37,472 bases of DNA from an uncultured Clostridia bacterium (GCA_947631225.1 CANRKM010000004.1:1-37472); one strand, 5' to 3'; numbered from the stretch's first letter, positions 1 to 8,759 are shown. Made by a program: numbers and translations. The notes: generated by a model from the sequence alone, not told the origin.

Positions 1-455
1 ACAAATTTCATATTTCTTTTTTGCAAGTCTTTTGAAATTGTATCAGACAAGCTAGATGTAGTTTTACCTATTTCATATATTGTTTTATCATTTGTAAAAT
101 TTTTTAAATAATTATGAAATGAACCAAATTCTTTTTGAAGTTGTTTAAATATTTTAGTATTGTTAATTGCTGCCTTTATTTTTAATTTGTTTCTTATTAT
201 TTTTTCGTTTTTTAGCAATTCTTCTACTTTTTTATTATCATATTTTATTACTTTTTCTATATCAAAATTGTCAAATGCTTTTTTAAAATCATCTCTTTTA
301 TTTAATACACATTCCCAAGAAAGACCTGCTTGAAACATCTCTAGTATCAACATTTCATACAAGTAATGTTCATCAAAATTTGGTTTTCCCCATTCTTCAT
401 CATGGTATTTTATATATTTTGGATTTTTTAAATTACACCATTTACATCTTTTCAT
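1..455 (-). CDS. tag: DNA-3-methyladenine glycosylase I, C-terminus cut by window edge
   Basis: Base-excision repair enzyme that removes 3-methyladenine from alkylated DNA. I translated 151 residues from the ATG at 455-453; the rest lies left of the window (the family is about 185-190 aa). The start MKRCKWC, then YHDEEWGKP (residues 17-25) and LEMFQAGLSW (38-47), match the Tag family. They include the zinc ligands Cys4 and His18 and the catalytic-pocket Glu39 in the LExxQAGLSW motif. Its ATG overlaps the metG stop in an ATGA arrangement, so it is probably translationally coupled to metG and is last or near last in this minus-strand operon. No in-frame CGG codon was seen. Confidence 0.9.
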   Translation of the reverse strand, partial: MKRCKWCNLKNPKYIKYHDEEWGKPNFDEHYLYEMLILEMFQAGLSWECVLNKRDDFKKAFDNFDIEKVIKYDNKKVEELLKNEKIIRNKLKIKAAINNTKIFKQLQKEFGSFHNYLKNFTNDKTIYEIGKTTSSLSDTISKDLQKRNMKF

Positions 456-2047
456 TTTATTCTCTCAAATAATGGCTCTATACCATCTAAGTTCATATTT
501 TTTTCTACTTCTATATAATCCCATGTAGCCTTTGGTAAATTCAAAAATTCTCTTACTTTTCTTGAAGAAGTAGGCATAAATGGTTCATATAGATTAGATA
601 AATTTGCAACTAAATTACAACATGTATATATTGTATTATTGAATTCTTCAATATTTTCTTTTTGCTCTTTCCATGGTTGCTTTTCTTCATAAAATTTGTT
701 TCCATCTTCAACTAAATCTTTAATTATGGATGTTGCTTTTCTAAATTCAAGTTTTTTTATAGCATTTTCTACTTCATTATATGCATTTTGAATTTTTTGT
801 TTTATTTCTTCATTCATTTTGCCATCTGGAACTTTATCTAAACCTTTAAATTTTAAAGTTCTATTAATTAAATTTCCATATTTATTAACTATTTCGGCGT
901 TACATATTGCAACAAATTCTTCTAAAGAAAAATTGCTATCTTTTCTTTCTGGTCCATTTGAAGTTAAATAATATCTTATCATGTCAGAATTATAATTATC
1001 TAACATATATCTTATTGTAATACCATTTCCTTTTGATTTTGAAATTTTTTCTTCGTTAATATTTAAGTATTGTGTAGCTACCATTCCATCTGGCAATCTA
1101 TAATTTTCATCTATTGACAAAAGTAAAGCTGGTAAAATAATTGTATGAAAAGTTATATTGTCTTTTCCATGTACCATATAAATATAGTTATCTTTATCAT
1201 TTTTCCAATAGTCTTCCCAATTAAGTCCTCTTTCTTCACAGATTTTTTTGCATGCTGTTACATATCCTAAAACAGCTTCAATCCATACATACATTTTTTT
1301 ATCTTCAAATCCGTTTAATGGTATATCTATTCCCCATTCCAGGTTTCTTGTAACTGCTTTTTCTGGAAGTCCTTGTTTTAAGTATTTTTCAGATTCGTTT
1401 TGTGAACTTATTCTCCAGTTTGATTTTTTATTCTCAACATATTGTTCAATATCTTTTTGTAATTTTCCTAAAGCTAAATATAAATTCATATTTTCCTTAG
1501 CTACCACTTTGTTTCCACATTCAATACATGTTGCATTTAATAAATCCTCGTCTTTTGGCTCATATCCACAATCACACATATCTCCCTTTGTTTCATTGCC
1601 ACATGATGGACATATTAGTTTTACTTCTCTATCTGCTACAAATTTTTTGCATTTTTCACAATATGGTTGTAAATCTTTTTTTTCATATATATATCCATTA
1701 TCATACATTTTCTTAAATAATTTTTTTACCTCTTCTTCATGATATTCATCTTCTGTTTTTGTGTATAAATCATAAGAAAATTGCATATCTTCAAAACATT
1801 TTTTAAATTCTTCATGATAGCTTTCTGCTATTTCTTTTGGAGTTTTATTTTCCTTCTTTGCTCTTACTGTAATTGGTGTTCCATGGCAATCTGTTCCAGA
1901 TACATATAATACATTATTTCCTATCTGCCTATTAAATCTTGCAATAATATCTCCTGAGATTAATCCTGCAATATGACCAACATGAAGCGAATTGTTTGCA
2001 TATGGCCACGCTCCACCTATTAATATATTTTTTTCTTTGTCCTGCAT
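452..2047 (-). CDS. metG: Methionyl-tRNA synthetase
   Basis: Class I aminoacyl-tRNA synthetase, 531 aa, charging tRNA-Met in the cytoplasm. The HIGH motif is HVGH near residue 22 and the KMSKS loop reads KISKS. Four CxxC or CxCG-type pairs (residues about 130-180: YCEKC, CPSCG, CDCG, CIECG) form the two-knuckle zinc insert of the long MetG type. The anticodon-binding helical domain follows. It ends soon after, so the C-terminal EMAP/Trbp111-like tRNA-binding domain of longer homologues is absent. An AGGAGG site lies 8 bases upstream of the ATG, inside the last codons of the preceding 43-aa ORF. Its stop overlaps the start of tag. Confidence 0.97.
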   Translation of the reverse strand: MQDKEKNILIGGAWPYANNSLHVGHIAGLISGDIIARFNRQIGNNVLYVSGTDCHGTPITVRAKKENKTPKEIAESYHEEFKKCFEDMQFSYDLYTKTEDEYHEEEVKKLFKKMYDNGYIYEKKDLQPYCEKCKKFVADREVKLICPSCGNETKGDMCDCGYEPKDEDLLNATCIECGNKVVAKENMNLYLALGKLQKDIEQYVENKKSNWRISSQNESEKYLKQGLPEKAVTRNLEWGIDIPLNGFEDKKMYVWIEAVLGYVTACKKICEERGLNWEDYWKNDKDNYIYMVHGKDNITFHTIILPALLLSIDENYRLPDGMVATQYLNINEEKISKSKGNGITIRYMLDNYNSDMIRYYLTSNGPERKDSNFSLEEFVAICNAEIVNKYGNLINRTLKFKGLDKVPDGKMNEEIKQKIQNAYNEVENAIKKLEFRKATSIIKDLVEDGNKFYEEKQPWKEQKENIEEFNNTIYTCCNLVANLSNLYEPFMPTSSRKVREFLNLPKATWDYIEVEKNMNLDGIEPLFERIK

Positions 2048-2050
2048 ATT

Positions 2051-2182
2051 TTAAACCTCCTTTTTATCTTCTTCTTCTTCCTTGGTTTCATACCCTTTTC
2101 CAGTTTTTTTAAGTATATCATTTATACTGTTCATAATATCTTCTAAACTTTCATCAAAGTCGTCTCTTTTAACTTCTAACAT
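2051..2182 (-). CDS. Small acidic hypothetical protein (43 aa)
   Basis: Short ORF beginning MLEVKRDDFDESLEDIMNSI and ending KEEEEDKKEV. It has a strong Shine-Dalgarno site (AAGGAGG, 9 bases before the ATG). It is highly charged and probably helical, with no membrane segment and no family I recognise. It lies between tatD and metG on the same strand, and its last codons contain the metG ribosome-binding site, with only 3 bases between its stop and the metG ATG. This arrangement suggests either a real small protein or a leader ORF coupling metG translation. The call rests on the ribosome-binding site and operon position. Confidence 0.6.
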   Translation of the reverse strand: MLEVKRDDFDESLEDIMNSINDILKKTGKGYETKEEEEDKKEV

Positions 2183-2203
2183 TTATATATCCTCCTTGCT
2201 CTA

Positions 2204-2234
2204 TGTCCCACAGGGACCGGTTCTTTTTGGTACA
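2204..2234. repeat. Short REP-like element with GTCCC-aca-GGGAC hairpin
   Basis: A 5-bp stem (GTCCC at 2205-2209, GGGAC at 2213-2217) is followed by CGGTTCTTTTTGGTACA. The GGGAC plus CGGTTCTTTTT layout resembles REP-like repeats seen in many Firmicutes, and resembles the arms of the larger inverted repeats at 3078-3176 and 7387-7495. It sits between tatD and the 43-aa ORF. Family membership is inferred from resemblance only. Confidence 0.4.
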
Positions 2235-2251
2235 TCTTTTAATAAACTTTT

Positions 2252-3028
2252 TTATATTAAAAAAAGTTTTGACGCATTTTGGTAGGTAATTTCTGCCACT
2301 TGGTTTGGAGTTATTTCTTTATATTCTGCTAACTTTTGAACTATATATTTTAAATTACTTGAATCGTTTCTAGTGCCTCTAACTGGCTCTGGTGCTAAAT
2401 ATGGAGCATCTGTTTCTATAAGCATTTTATCAAGTGGTACCATTTTCACAATTTTTTCAGCATTTTTTGAATTTTTAAATGTGCATGTTCCTCCAAATGC
2501 TATATATAATCCCGCATCTAAGCTTTGTTTTACAAGTTCTGGGTTAAATGGACAACAATGCAATACTCCCGAATTTTTAATTTTGTTATTTCTTATTATT
2601 TTTATTGTATCATCTATTGCATCTCTTGTATGAATTGATATTGGTAAGTTTAGCTCATTTGCAAGCTCTATTTGCTTTTCAAATGCTTTTATTTGTAGTT
2701 CTTTGTTATCATTTTTCCAATAATAATCTAGTCCTATTTCTCCCACTGCTACAACTTTTTTATTTTCAAGTATAATTTTTTTGATTTCATAAATAGTTTT
2801 CCACATTTCTTCTTCACTTTGTGGAATCTCTTCTGGGTGAAGTCCACACATAGCATATATAAAATCATATTTATTTGCTATCTCAATCACTTTTTTAGAA
2901 GTTTCTATATCACACCCTACATCTATTGCTTTTGTTACATTCGCATCCCAAATTTTTTGTATTATTTGTTCTCTATCTACATCAAATTTTTCATCATCTA
3001 TATGCATGTGTGTATCAAAATATTGCAC
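2252..3028 (-). CDS. tatD: TatD-family metal-dependent hydrolase
   Basis: 258-aa TIM-barrel hydrolase of the TatD (YcfH/YabD) family, usually a Mg-dependent 3'-5' DNase or phosphodiesterase. The metal-ligand series is visible in order: HMH near the start, GEIGLDYYW, SIHTRD, VLHCC and IETDAPYLAP. I place the start at the GTG (3028-3026, VQYFDTHMHIDD) because AAGGAGG lies 5 bases upstream and the family begins just before the HxH motif. A longer frame reaching 3082 uses a start next to the inverted repeat and is unlikely. Downstream of acpS and upstream of metG on the same strand. Confidence 0.93.
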   Translation of the reverse strand: MQYFDTHMHIDDEKFDVDREQIIQKIWDANVTKAIDVGCDIETSKKVIEIANKYDFIYAMCGLHPEEIPQSEEEMWKTIYEIKKIILENKKVVAVGEIGLDYYWKNDNKELQIKAFEKQIELANELNLPISIHTRDAIDDTIKIIRNNKIKNSGVLHCCPFNPELVKQSLDAGLYIAFGGTCTFKNSKNAEKIVKMVPLDKMLIETDAPYLAPEPVRGTRNDSSNLKYIVQKLAEYKEITPNQVAEITYQNASKLFLI

Positions 3029-3077
3029 TTTTTCCTCCTTAAAAAATGATAATTTTCGTGTCAAATGAATGAAAGCG

Positions 3078-3176
3078 GTCAATGGGGACGTCCTTTTTTG
3101 ACATACTTATATTTATAATTTGTATAATATATTAAATTAATGAGATAGTATGTCAAAAAAGGACGTCCCCATTGAC
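3078..3176. repeat. 30-bp perfect inverted repeat, GGGGACGTCC family
   Basis: Left arm 3078-3107 and right arm 3147-3176 are exact reverse complements. Each contains TGGGGACGTCC followed by TTTTTTGACA, and they flank an AT-rich 39-base spacer with no ORF. The element starts 2 bases after the acpS stop (minus strand) and ends before tatD. It looks like a small non-autonomous REP/MITE-type element, and as RNA it would form a long hairpin between acpS and tatD. Confidence 0.8.
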
Positions 3177-3178
3177 AC

Positions 3179-3553
3179 TCATTTAAATAATACTGTTACA
3201 TTTGCTATTGCATAGTCTTTGCAATGTGAAATACTTACATCAACATTTTCTATTTTTTGGTCATTTACAAAAAGTATTTCAGTTTTTGGTCTTCCATTTT
3301 CATCATTTATAGTTTCTACATCTTTCCATGAAATTTTAAATTTATCTTCTACTTCTTCGGATACAGCCTTAAATGCCGCTTCTTTTACAGCAAACCTTGC
3401 AGCATAGTGTTCAAATTTACTTTTACCTTTAGATTCACAATAATCTATTTCGTCTTTTGTATATACTTTTTTTAAAAATTTGTCTCCTAAGTTTTCTATA
3501 CTGTCTTTTATTCTTGAAATTTCAATTATATCTACACCACATTTAACTTTCAT
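3179..3553 (-). CDS. acpS: Holo-[acyl-carrier-protein] synthase
   Basis: Transfers 4'-phosphopantetheine from CoA to the serine of acyl carrier protein. 124 aa from the chosen ATG at 3553-3551. The protein begins MKVKCGVDIIEISRI, matching the family start with the Mg-binding Asp of GVDI. It then has FAVKEAAFKAV, the conserved (R/S)FAxKEAxxKA motif with the catalytic Glu. SISHCKDYAIA near the end is the family VSISH motif. A frame extending 20 codons further upstream exists, but GGAGAGG before 3553 and the family start favour the internal ATG. The stop lies against the 3078-3176 inverted repeat. AcpS normally serves fatty-acid ACP; whether it also primes the NRPS at 33667 is unknown. Confidence 0.93.
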   Translation of the reverse strand: MKVKCGVDIIEISRIKDSIENLGDKFLKKVYTKDEIDYCESKGKSKFEHYAARFAVKEAAFKAVSEEVEDKFKISWKDVETINDENGRPKTEILFVNDQKIENVDVSISHCKDYAIANVTVLFK

Positions 3554-3627
3554 GTAATATACATCCTCTCCACAAATAAATTTATCCTTTAAATTCTCAA
3601 CTTCAAAATACATTATCCTAAAGTATA

Positions 3628-4866
3628 TTATTCATTAAAATACAAAATAAAGTTAATTATATTAAATATAAGAGTCGATATTAATACTAGTACAATAAAT
3701 CCTGTCATTTTTTCATTTCTTTCGATCTTAAGCTCACTATATAAAATATTATATTTATTTTTAACATCATTATATAATTTTTCTATTTCTAAGGCATCTT
3801 TTAGATATGTATAATATAAACTTTTTATATCATCTGATGTAATTTCTTGTATCCAAAGACCTTTAGTGAAATTTACAAATTTCTTTCTTGTACTTTCTAT
3901 ATCTTTGCCTTCTTTAAATTCGAAATTTAATTTTTTTAAATATATTTTTAAATACAAGGAAAGTATATATGTATAAAAATATTGATTTTCAAATTCTGTT
4001 CCTAAGACAGTGTAATTATTTATATCACAGTCTGAACATAATAGATTAACTCCTAATTTTGAAACTCCTATTTTTGAATATTTTGAATTCGCAATTATTT
4101 TAGTGTTTTCACTAATTAAAGAATTTGTATTTGCATCATTTGGAAGTATATTTATATACTTAAAAAAGTCATTTTTTAAGTTTTCAAATGATATGTTTGC
4201 ATTCCATTTTTCTTGCTTTATACATACATATGAATATGTATAAAACCTTTCTATATCTAAATTTAGTTTTAAAGCATCAATATTTGGTCCTGTAATTCCA
4301 TTTATAAATTCTTCTATAGCTTCTATATTTTCAAAAGAATCTGCTTGTACTTTTATATTTTCATAATTTTTTAAATTATTACATTCTTGTTTTATATCTC
4401 TAAATTTGTAATTAAAATTTAAAACATCTGCAAACTCTTCACTATCTTCTACATTTGTTTTTAAATATAGAAAACATATACCTGAATTAAATAAAACTAT
4501 ACCTACTTTTTGTATTTTGAAAAAAATACTACTTTCATCTACAGTTTTACCTTGAATATCTTGTCTTAAATTATATTCAAATGTTATACTTGGATATCTT
4601 GCCAATATTGCAGCCCTTGTTTCCATTGGCAAACTATTAAATTTTTCTTGCTTTTGCTTATCATTTAAATCAAATGTTCCAAACAAAAACTCACGAATTT
4701 TAGGCAAAAAGTTTACATACAATTCTAAATCCTTATCTTTTGCAAATATTCGTAAATCAAATCTTTTGTCTTTTAATAACCTCATTATATATTTAATATA
4801 TTTACCTTCCTTTAATATAAAAGGGTATATAAAATATGTATATTGATACCTTGTCTTTAGCTCCAT
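3628..4866 (-). CDS. Hypothetical protein with C-terminal membrane anchor (412 aa)
   Basis: I do not recognise a named family. The N-terminal 370 residues are soluble-looking and rich in Lys, Asn, Phe and Tyr. Around residues 360-385 a predicted helix (LEIEKLYNDVKNKYNILYSE) precedes one hydrophobic segment (about 391-409) and a very short tail. The long soluble part followed by a helix and a terminal membrane segment is loosely CorA-like, but no GMN motif is present. It starts 23 bases after the corrected end of the WG-repeat gene with its own AAGGAG site, so the two are probably cotranscribed and may act together at the membrane. No in-frame CGG. Confidence 0.75.
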   Translation of the reverse strand: MELKTRYQYTYFIYPFILKEGKYIKYIMRLLKDKRFDLRIFAKDKDLELYVNFLPKIREFLFGTFDLNDKQKQEKFNSLPMETRAAILARYPSITFEYNLRQDIQGKTVDESSIFFKIQKVGIVLFNSGICFLYLKTNVEDSEEFADVLNFNYKFRDIKQECNNLKNYENIKVQADSFENIEAIEEFINGITGPNIDALKLNLDIERFYTYSYVCIKQEKWNANISFENLKNDFFKYINILPNDANTNSLISENTKIIANSKYSKIGVSKLGVNLLCSDCDINNYTVLGTEFENQYFYTYILSLYLKIYLKKLNFEFKEGKDIESTRKKFVNFTKGLWIQEITSDDIKSLYYTYLKDALEIEKLYNDVKNKYNILYSELKIERNEKMTGFIVLVLISTLIFNIINFILYFNE

Positions 4867-4889
4867 TTTTTTGTTCTCCTTATTTAAAA

Positions 4890-6405
4890 TTATTTATCAC
4901 AATAGTAGTTCATATTTAAATCTAATCCTAAGTGCCACTTACCTATAAAATCTATAACTAGGTTATCTTCTAATTTGTATGATGGTTCTATTACTACGTT
5001 TCCGCTTGCTGTCTATTGCTCCCCATAAACCATCTTTTTTTACAGCTGCAAATCCATATTTATTTAATTCTGTTGCATCATCATATATATAATCTACAAC
5101 TGTATTTTGTTTACTATCTACAAAACCATATTTTCCGTCTTGCTTTCTAGCGAATATTGTATTTTGCATATATATATCTTGAATATCTTTTTCTTCAAAT
5201 TTGAAATTGTAGAATTTGTATTCTTCTCCTACTTTTATCTTTAAGTAACCATCATCTGTATTTATTTCAGATAATATTCCTTGTTCTTTTATTTCAAAAT
5301 TTGAATCTAGTATACTTGAGTTATATTGTTCATCATCTGCAATATATATTCCAGCTTTTTTATTATAAGATATATTTTTATATGAAAATGCTAGTTTTTC
5401 ATTTTGCTCTTTGTCTATAATTCCTGAAAACGTGTCTTTTGTCGCAACAAATATGTCTTTATTTATTTCTTTTAGATTATCATAAGTTGGTTCAATTAAT
5501 ATTGTTTTATCAAATCCCATTAAACCAAATTTATTATCTTTTTCAAATACAACTCCTGAATTTGCAATTTGTGTGATTTTTCCTATCTCATCATCAAGTA
5601 TAGTATTTCCTTCTTCATCTATCAAAACTTGTTTTCCGTTTTGATTTATTATAAAATAATTTTCAGCATATATATTTTCTATTTTTTCATATATATTTTC
5701 TAATACTGTGTTTCCCGAAAAATTTACTATTCCATATTTATTTTCTTGGTTAACAGTTATATATCCCTTTCCGTATTCTTCTCCATATTGTAAAATATCA
5801 TTATATTCTGTATCTAAAATTTTTACTCCTTTATCATTAATTAAACCTTTTTGTCCTTCTTTTTCAACAATTATACTTTTTTTGAAACCTTTTAAAGTTT
5901 CTATACTGTCATAATTTGTTTCTGCAATTTGTTTTCCATTTAAATCTATAAGTCCCCATTTTCCATCGTTTTGTACTTTTAAAACATTTTCCTCATACCA
6001 TACATTTCCTGATTCATCATAATTTTCTAATGCCTCAATTTTATCATAATTTGTAAAAATTTCTTCATTATTTTTATTTATAGCTTTTGTTTTGTATGTC
6101 CCATCTTCTTCATTTATATCATACGTTATTAAAAATACATCTTTACTGCTATCTATAATGATCGGCATCTCCTGATACATTGGCTCTACAACTATTTCTC
6201 CATTTGAAGCAAGTATTCCCCATTTTTGCTCATTATAAAGTGCAAAATAATCTACTATATCTATTGATTTTGTATTTTTAGCTTTTGTTAGAACTTTAAC
6301 TAACATTATAATTGCCATTATAATAACAACAATTGCTATAATAACTGCAAAAACTTTTTTTAAATTTAGTTTATTCTCTCCATCATATCTTTTCCCTTTG
6401 CTCAT
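4890..6405 (-). CDS. WG-repeat membrane-anchored protein, needs +1 shift at CGG
   Basis: An N-terminal transmembrane anchor (residues about 18-40) precedes a chain of WG/KWG repeats (KWGIL, KWGLIDLNGK, KYGIVNFSG, KFGLMGFD, KYGFVDS, LWGAIDS), a beta-rich presumed interaction domain. Read straight through, the frame ends at 4963 with a non-repeat tail after AIDSKR. Skipping the C of CGG at 5004 gives AIDSK-GNVVIEPSYKLEDN and then a C-terminus containing IDFIGKWHLG and ending at 4890. That yields 504 aa, almost exactly the length of the paralogue at 8801-10318 (505 aa). The start has an AGGAGG site. The ligand of WG repeats is unknown. Confidence 0.88.
5002..5004 (-). other. CGG +1 frameshift site 1 (WG-repeat protein, residue 467/468)
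   Basis: AAG-CGG-AAA in the incoming frame; AAG-(C)-GGA-AAC restores the WG-repeat frame (K-G-N-V-V-I-E-P). It lies in the last repeat, where a Gly-Asn turn is expected. Confidence 0.85.
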
Positions 6406-6480
6406 ATTGCCTCCTATTATTTATAACTTTACAATCGTATTCTACTATAAATTAAATTAAATGTCAATTTTTAGACAATA

Positions 6481-6515
6481 AATAATAACATTTTAACTAC
6501 AAAAATGTTATTATT
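6481..6515 (-). terminator. AT-rich hairpin at the yitT stop
   Basis: Arms 6481-6494 and 6502-6515 (AATAATAACATTTT and its complement) form a 14-bp stem overlapping the yitT stop codon. The following bases on the minus strand are T-rich but not a clean U-tract, so terminator function is tentative. Confidence 0.35.
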
Positions 6516-7362
6516 CATTCTTAAATCCCATTCCTAATACTTCTCTTGAATTAGTTATAATTAAAAAGGCATTTTTATCCACTTTTTTTATTATCATTTT
6601 TAGCTGAGCTAAATCATTTCTAGATATTGCACACATAAGTACTAATTTTTCTTTATCAAAATGCATTCCTTTACCATATATACCAGTTACTCCTCTTCTT
6701 ATCTTATTTTCTATCATTTCAGATATTTCTAAACTTTTGTCCGATATAATAAATACAAGTTTGGTAAAATAAATTCCTTCAAAAACTATATCAATTACTT
6801 TTCCCATTAAAAAAATTGTAATTGCAGAATATAATCCTATTTCTATCTTTTTTAAAAATATTACATTTAATAAAATTATTATTGTATCTATTATAGTTAT
6901 TAAATTTCCTGTTCTAAGCATTGGCTTGTACTTTTTTATAACTGTTCCTAATAAATCTGATCCTCCTGTTGATGAACTTGCTCTTAAAATTATAGCTGTT
7001 CCTAAACCTGTTAAAATACCACCATAAACACACGCTAATATTTTGTCATCTGTTAAAGGTGTAAATTTATCTAACCAATCTATAAAAAAAGATATACTAA
7101 CTGTCCCAACTAGTGATTTTATAAAAAAACCTTTTCCAATTTTAAATGTAGCAAATATAAATAATGGTACATTTAAAATTAGTATCGTAGTCCCCATTGG
7201 AATTTTGAATAAATAGTAAATTATAGTTGCAACTCCAGAAAAACCTCCTGAGGATAGCTCATTAGGTAATAAAAAAAAGGAAACTGCTACTGCCATTATA
7301 AATGAACCTATTAAAGTTTCTATGATTTCAAAAATTATCTTTTTAATTTCTATTACCTGCAT
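6511..7362 (-). CDS. yitT: YitT family membrane protein (DUF161 + DUF2179)
   Basis: 283-aa integral membrane protein with 5-6 hydrophobic segments over residues 10-200. It carries the family landmarks SSGGFSGVATIIYYL (about 37-51) and ASSSTGGSDLLGTVI (about 127-141). The C-terminal cytosolic DUF2179 domain follows, containing RRGVTGIYGKGMH and ending in a GMGF sequence near the terminus. Transport function in this family is unproven. The start has AAAGGAG 6 bases before the ATG. It follows nifS on the same strand, separated by the 7387-7495 inverted repeat. Uses no in-frame CGG. Confidence 0.9.
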   Translation of the reverse strand: MQVIEIKKIIFEIIETLIGSFIMAVAVSFFLLPNELSSGGFSGVATIIYYLFKIPMGTTILILNVPLFIFATFKIGKGFFIKSLVGTVSISFFIDWLDKFTPLTDDKILACVYGGILTGLGTAIILRASSSTGGSDLLGTVIKKYKPMLRTGNLITIIDTIIILLNVIFLKKIEIGLYSAITIFLMGKVIDIVFEGIYFTKLVFIISDKSLEISEMIENKIRRGVTGIYGKGMHFDKEKLVLMCAISRNDLAQLKMIIKKVDKNAFLIITNSREVLGMGFKNE

Positions 7363-7386
7363 CTGCTACTCCTTTCTTTTAATTGA

Positions 7387-7495
7387 TGATGAATTTGGGG
7401 ACTTAAGACAAAAAGCATCACTTCTTAAAAAAATATTTAATTAAGTTTCATTTTACTAAAGTGATGCTTTTTGTCTTAAGTCCCCAAATTCATCA
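7387..7495. repeat. 37-bp perfect inverted repeat that supplies the nifS stop codon
   Basis: Arms 7387-7423 and 7459-7495 are perfect reverse complements around a 35-base AT-rich spacer. Each holds TTTGGGGACTTAAGACAAA, sharing the TGGGGAC core and a nearby GACA with the 3078-3176 repeat but otherwise different. The outer end of the right arm is TCA at 7493-7495, which is the TGA stop of nifS on the minus strand, so the element either inserted at the gene end or has trimmed it. Confidence 0.85.
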
Positions 7496-8632
7496 CTTTC
7501 GTAATTTTTGAATTGCTTGTTTTAAATTTTCAATTAAATAGTCTACTTCCTCTTTAGTATTATACTCTCCAAATGTTATTCTAAGTGCACCTTTTATTTG
7601 TTCTGAATTTAACCCTATTGCAGTTAATACATGTGATGGTGTTGGGTCATTTGAAGTACATGCCGAACCACTAGATGCACATATACCTACATTATCTAAT
7701 TCTAAAAGTAAATCATTTGCATTTACACCTAAAAACGATATGTTACTATTTCCTGGAAGTCTAGCATTTAATGGACCATTTATCTTTATATTTGATATAT
7801 ATTTTTTTACTTCTTCTATATAATAGTTTCTTAAATATTTCATATTTTGTATATGTGCTTCTAAATTTAATTTAGCAAGTTCCGCAGCTTTACCTAGCCC
7901 AACTATTCCTGCTGTGTTTTCCGTTCCAGCACGTTTATTTCTCTCCTGATGTCCTCCATTTATAAACCTTTCAAAATCTATACCATCTTTTACATATAAT
8001 GCTCCTACTCCCTTTGGTCCATATATCTTGTGGCTTGAAAGTGATAACATATCTATTCCCATCTCTTGTATATTTATCTTTACATTTCCCACAGCTTGAA
8101 CAGCATCTGTATGAAATACTATATTTTTTTCTTTTGCAATTAATGCTATTTCTTCTATTGGCTCTATCGTTCCAATTTCATTATTTGCAAACATTACACT
8201 TATTAAAATTGTTTCTTTTTTTATGGATTTTCTTAATTCGTTTAAATTTATAAATCCTTGTTCATCTACGTTTAAATATGTTATCTCAAAACCTTGTTTT
8301 TCTAAAAATTTACATGTATCTAGTATTGCAGGATGTTCAATTTTGGTAGTTATTATATGGTTTCCCTTGTGTCTATTTTTATATGCAATTCCTTTTAAAG
8401 CAGTATTATCAGCTTCTGATCCACATCCAACAAAATATATTTCTTGTTTTTTAGCTCCAATCAAATTGGCGACTTTTTCTCTGGCTTCTTCAATTGCCTT
8501 TTTGGCATTTCTTGCCAAAAAATATACAGATGACGGATTCCCATATTCTTCACTAAAATATGGCAACATTTCGTCTAAAACTTCTTTTTTTACTTTTGTA
8601 GTAGCTCCATTATCAAAATAATATGTATTCAT
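7493..8632 (-). CDS. nifS: Cysteine desulfurase (NifS/IscS type)
   Basis: 379-aa PLP enzyme that takes sulfur from cysteine as an enzyme persulfide for Fe-S clusters, tRNA thiolation or cofactors. Visible residues: His100 stacking on PLP, HTDAVQ (Asp176, Gln179), SSHKIYGPKG with the PLP lysine K202, RAGTEN, and the persulfide Cys325 in SSGSACTSNDPTPS. The start is MNTYYFDNGATT, the usual N-terminus. No iscU or mnmA neighbour is present, so its sulfur acceptor is not shown by context. The stop codon is part of the inverted repeat at 7387-7495; the C-terminal residues (QAIQKLRK) are near the normal end, so little or nothing is lost. Confidence 0.95.
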   Translation of the reverse strand: MNTYYFDNGATTKVKKEVLDEMLPYFSEEYGNPSSVYFLARNAKKAIEEAREKVANLIGAKKQEIYFVGCGSEADNTALKGIAYKNRHKGNHIITTKIEHPAILDTCKFLEKQGFEITYLNVDEQGFINLNELRKSIKKETILISVMFANNEIGTIEPIEEIALIAKEKNIVFHTDAVQAVGNVKINIQEMGIDMLSLSSHKIYGPKGVGALYVKDGIDFERFINGGHQERNKRAGTENTAGIVGLGKAAELAKLNLEAHIQNMKYLRNYYIEEVKKYISNIKINGPLNARLPGNSNISFLGVNANDLLLELDNVGICASSGSACTSNDPTPSHVLTAIGLNSEQIKGALRITFGEYNTKEEVDYLIENLKQAIQKLRK

Positions 8633-8729
8633 ATAATTAATTCCTTTCCCTTTTACTTTTTTTATGTACTTTCTAGCTTAATTCATTCTTTCTTGTTATT
8701 ATATTATTTTGATAAAATAAGGTTACTTT

Positions 8730-8759
8730 GATGATTTTGTGGACGGGTACAAAATCATC
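8730..8759. repeat. 11-bp hairpin with GGACGGGT loop
   Basis: GATGATTTTGT (8730-8740) and its exact complement (8749-8759) enclose GGACGGGT. The GTGGACGG core resembles the other GGGGAC elements in the window. It lies just beyond the terminator of the WG-repeat gene at 8801 and may be a decayed copy. Confidence 0.45.

Noticed and set aside
3029..3082. Upstream extension of tatD
   Set aside because: The added residues run to the inverted-repeat edge and do not match the family; AAGGAGG favours GTG at 3028.
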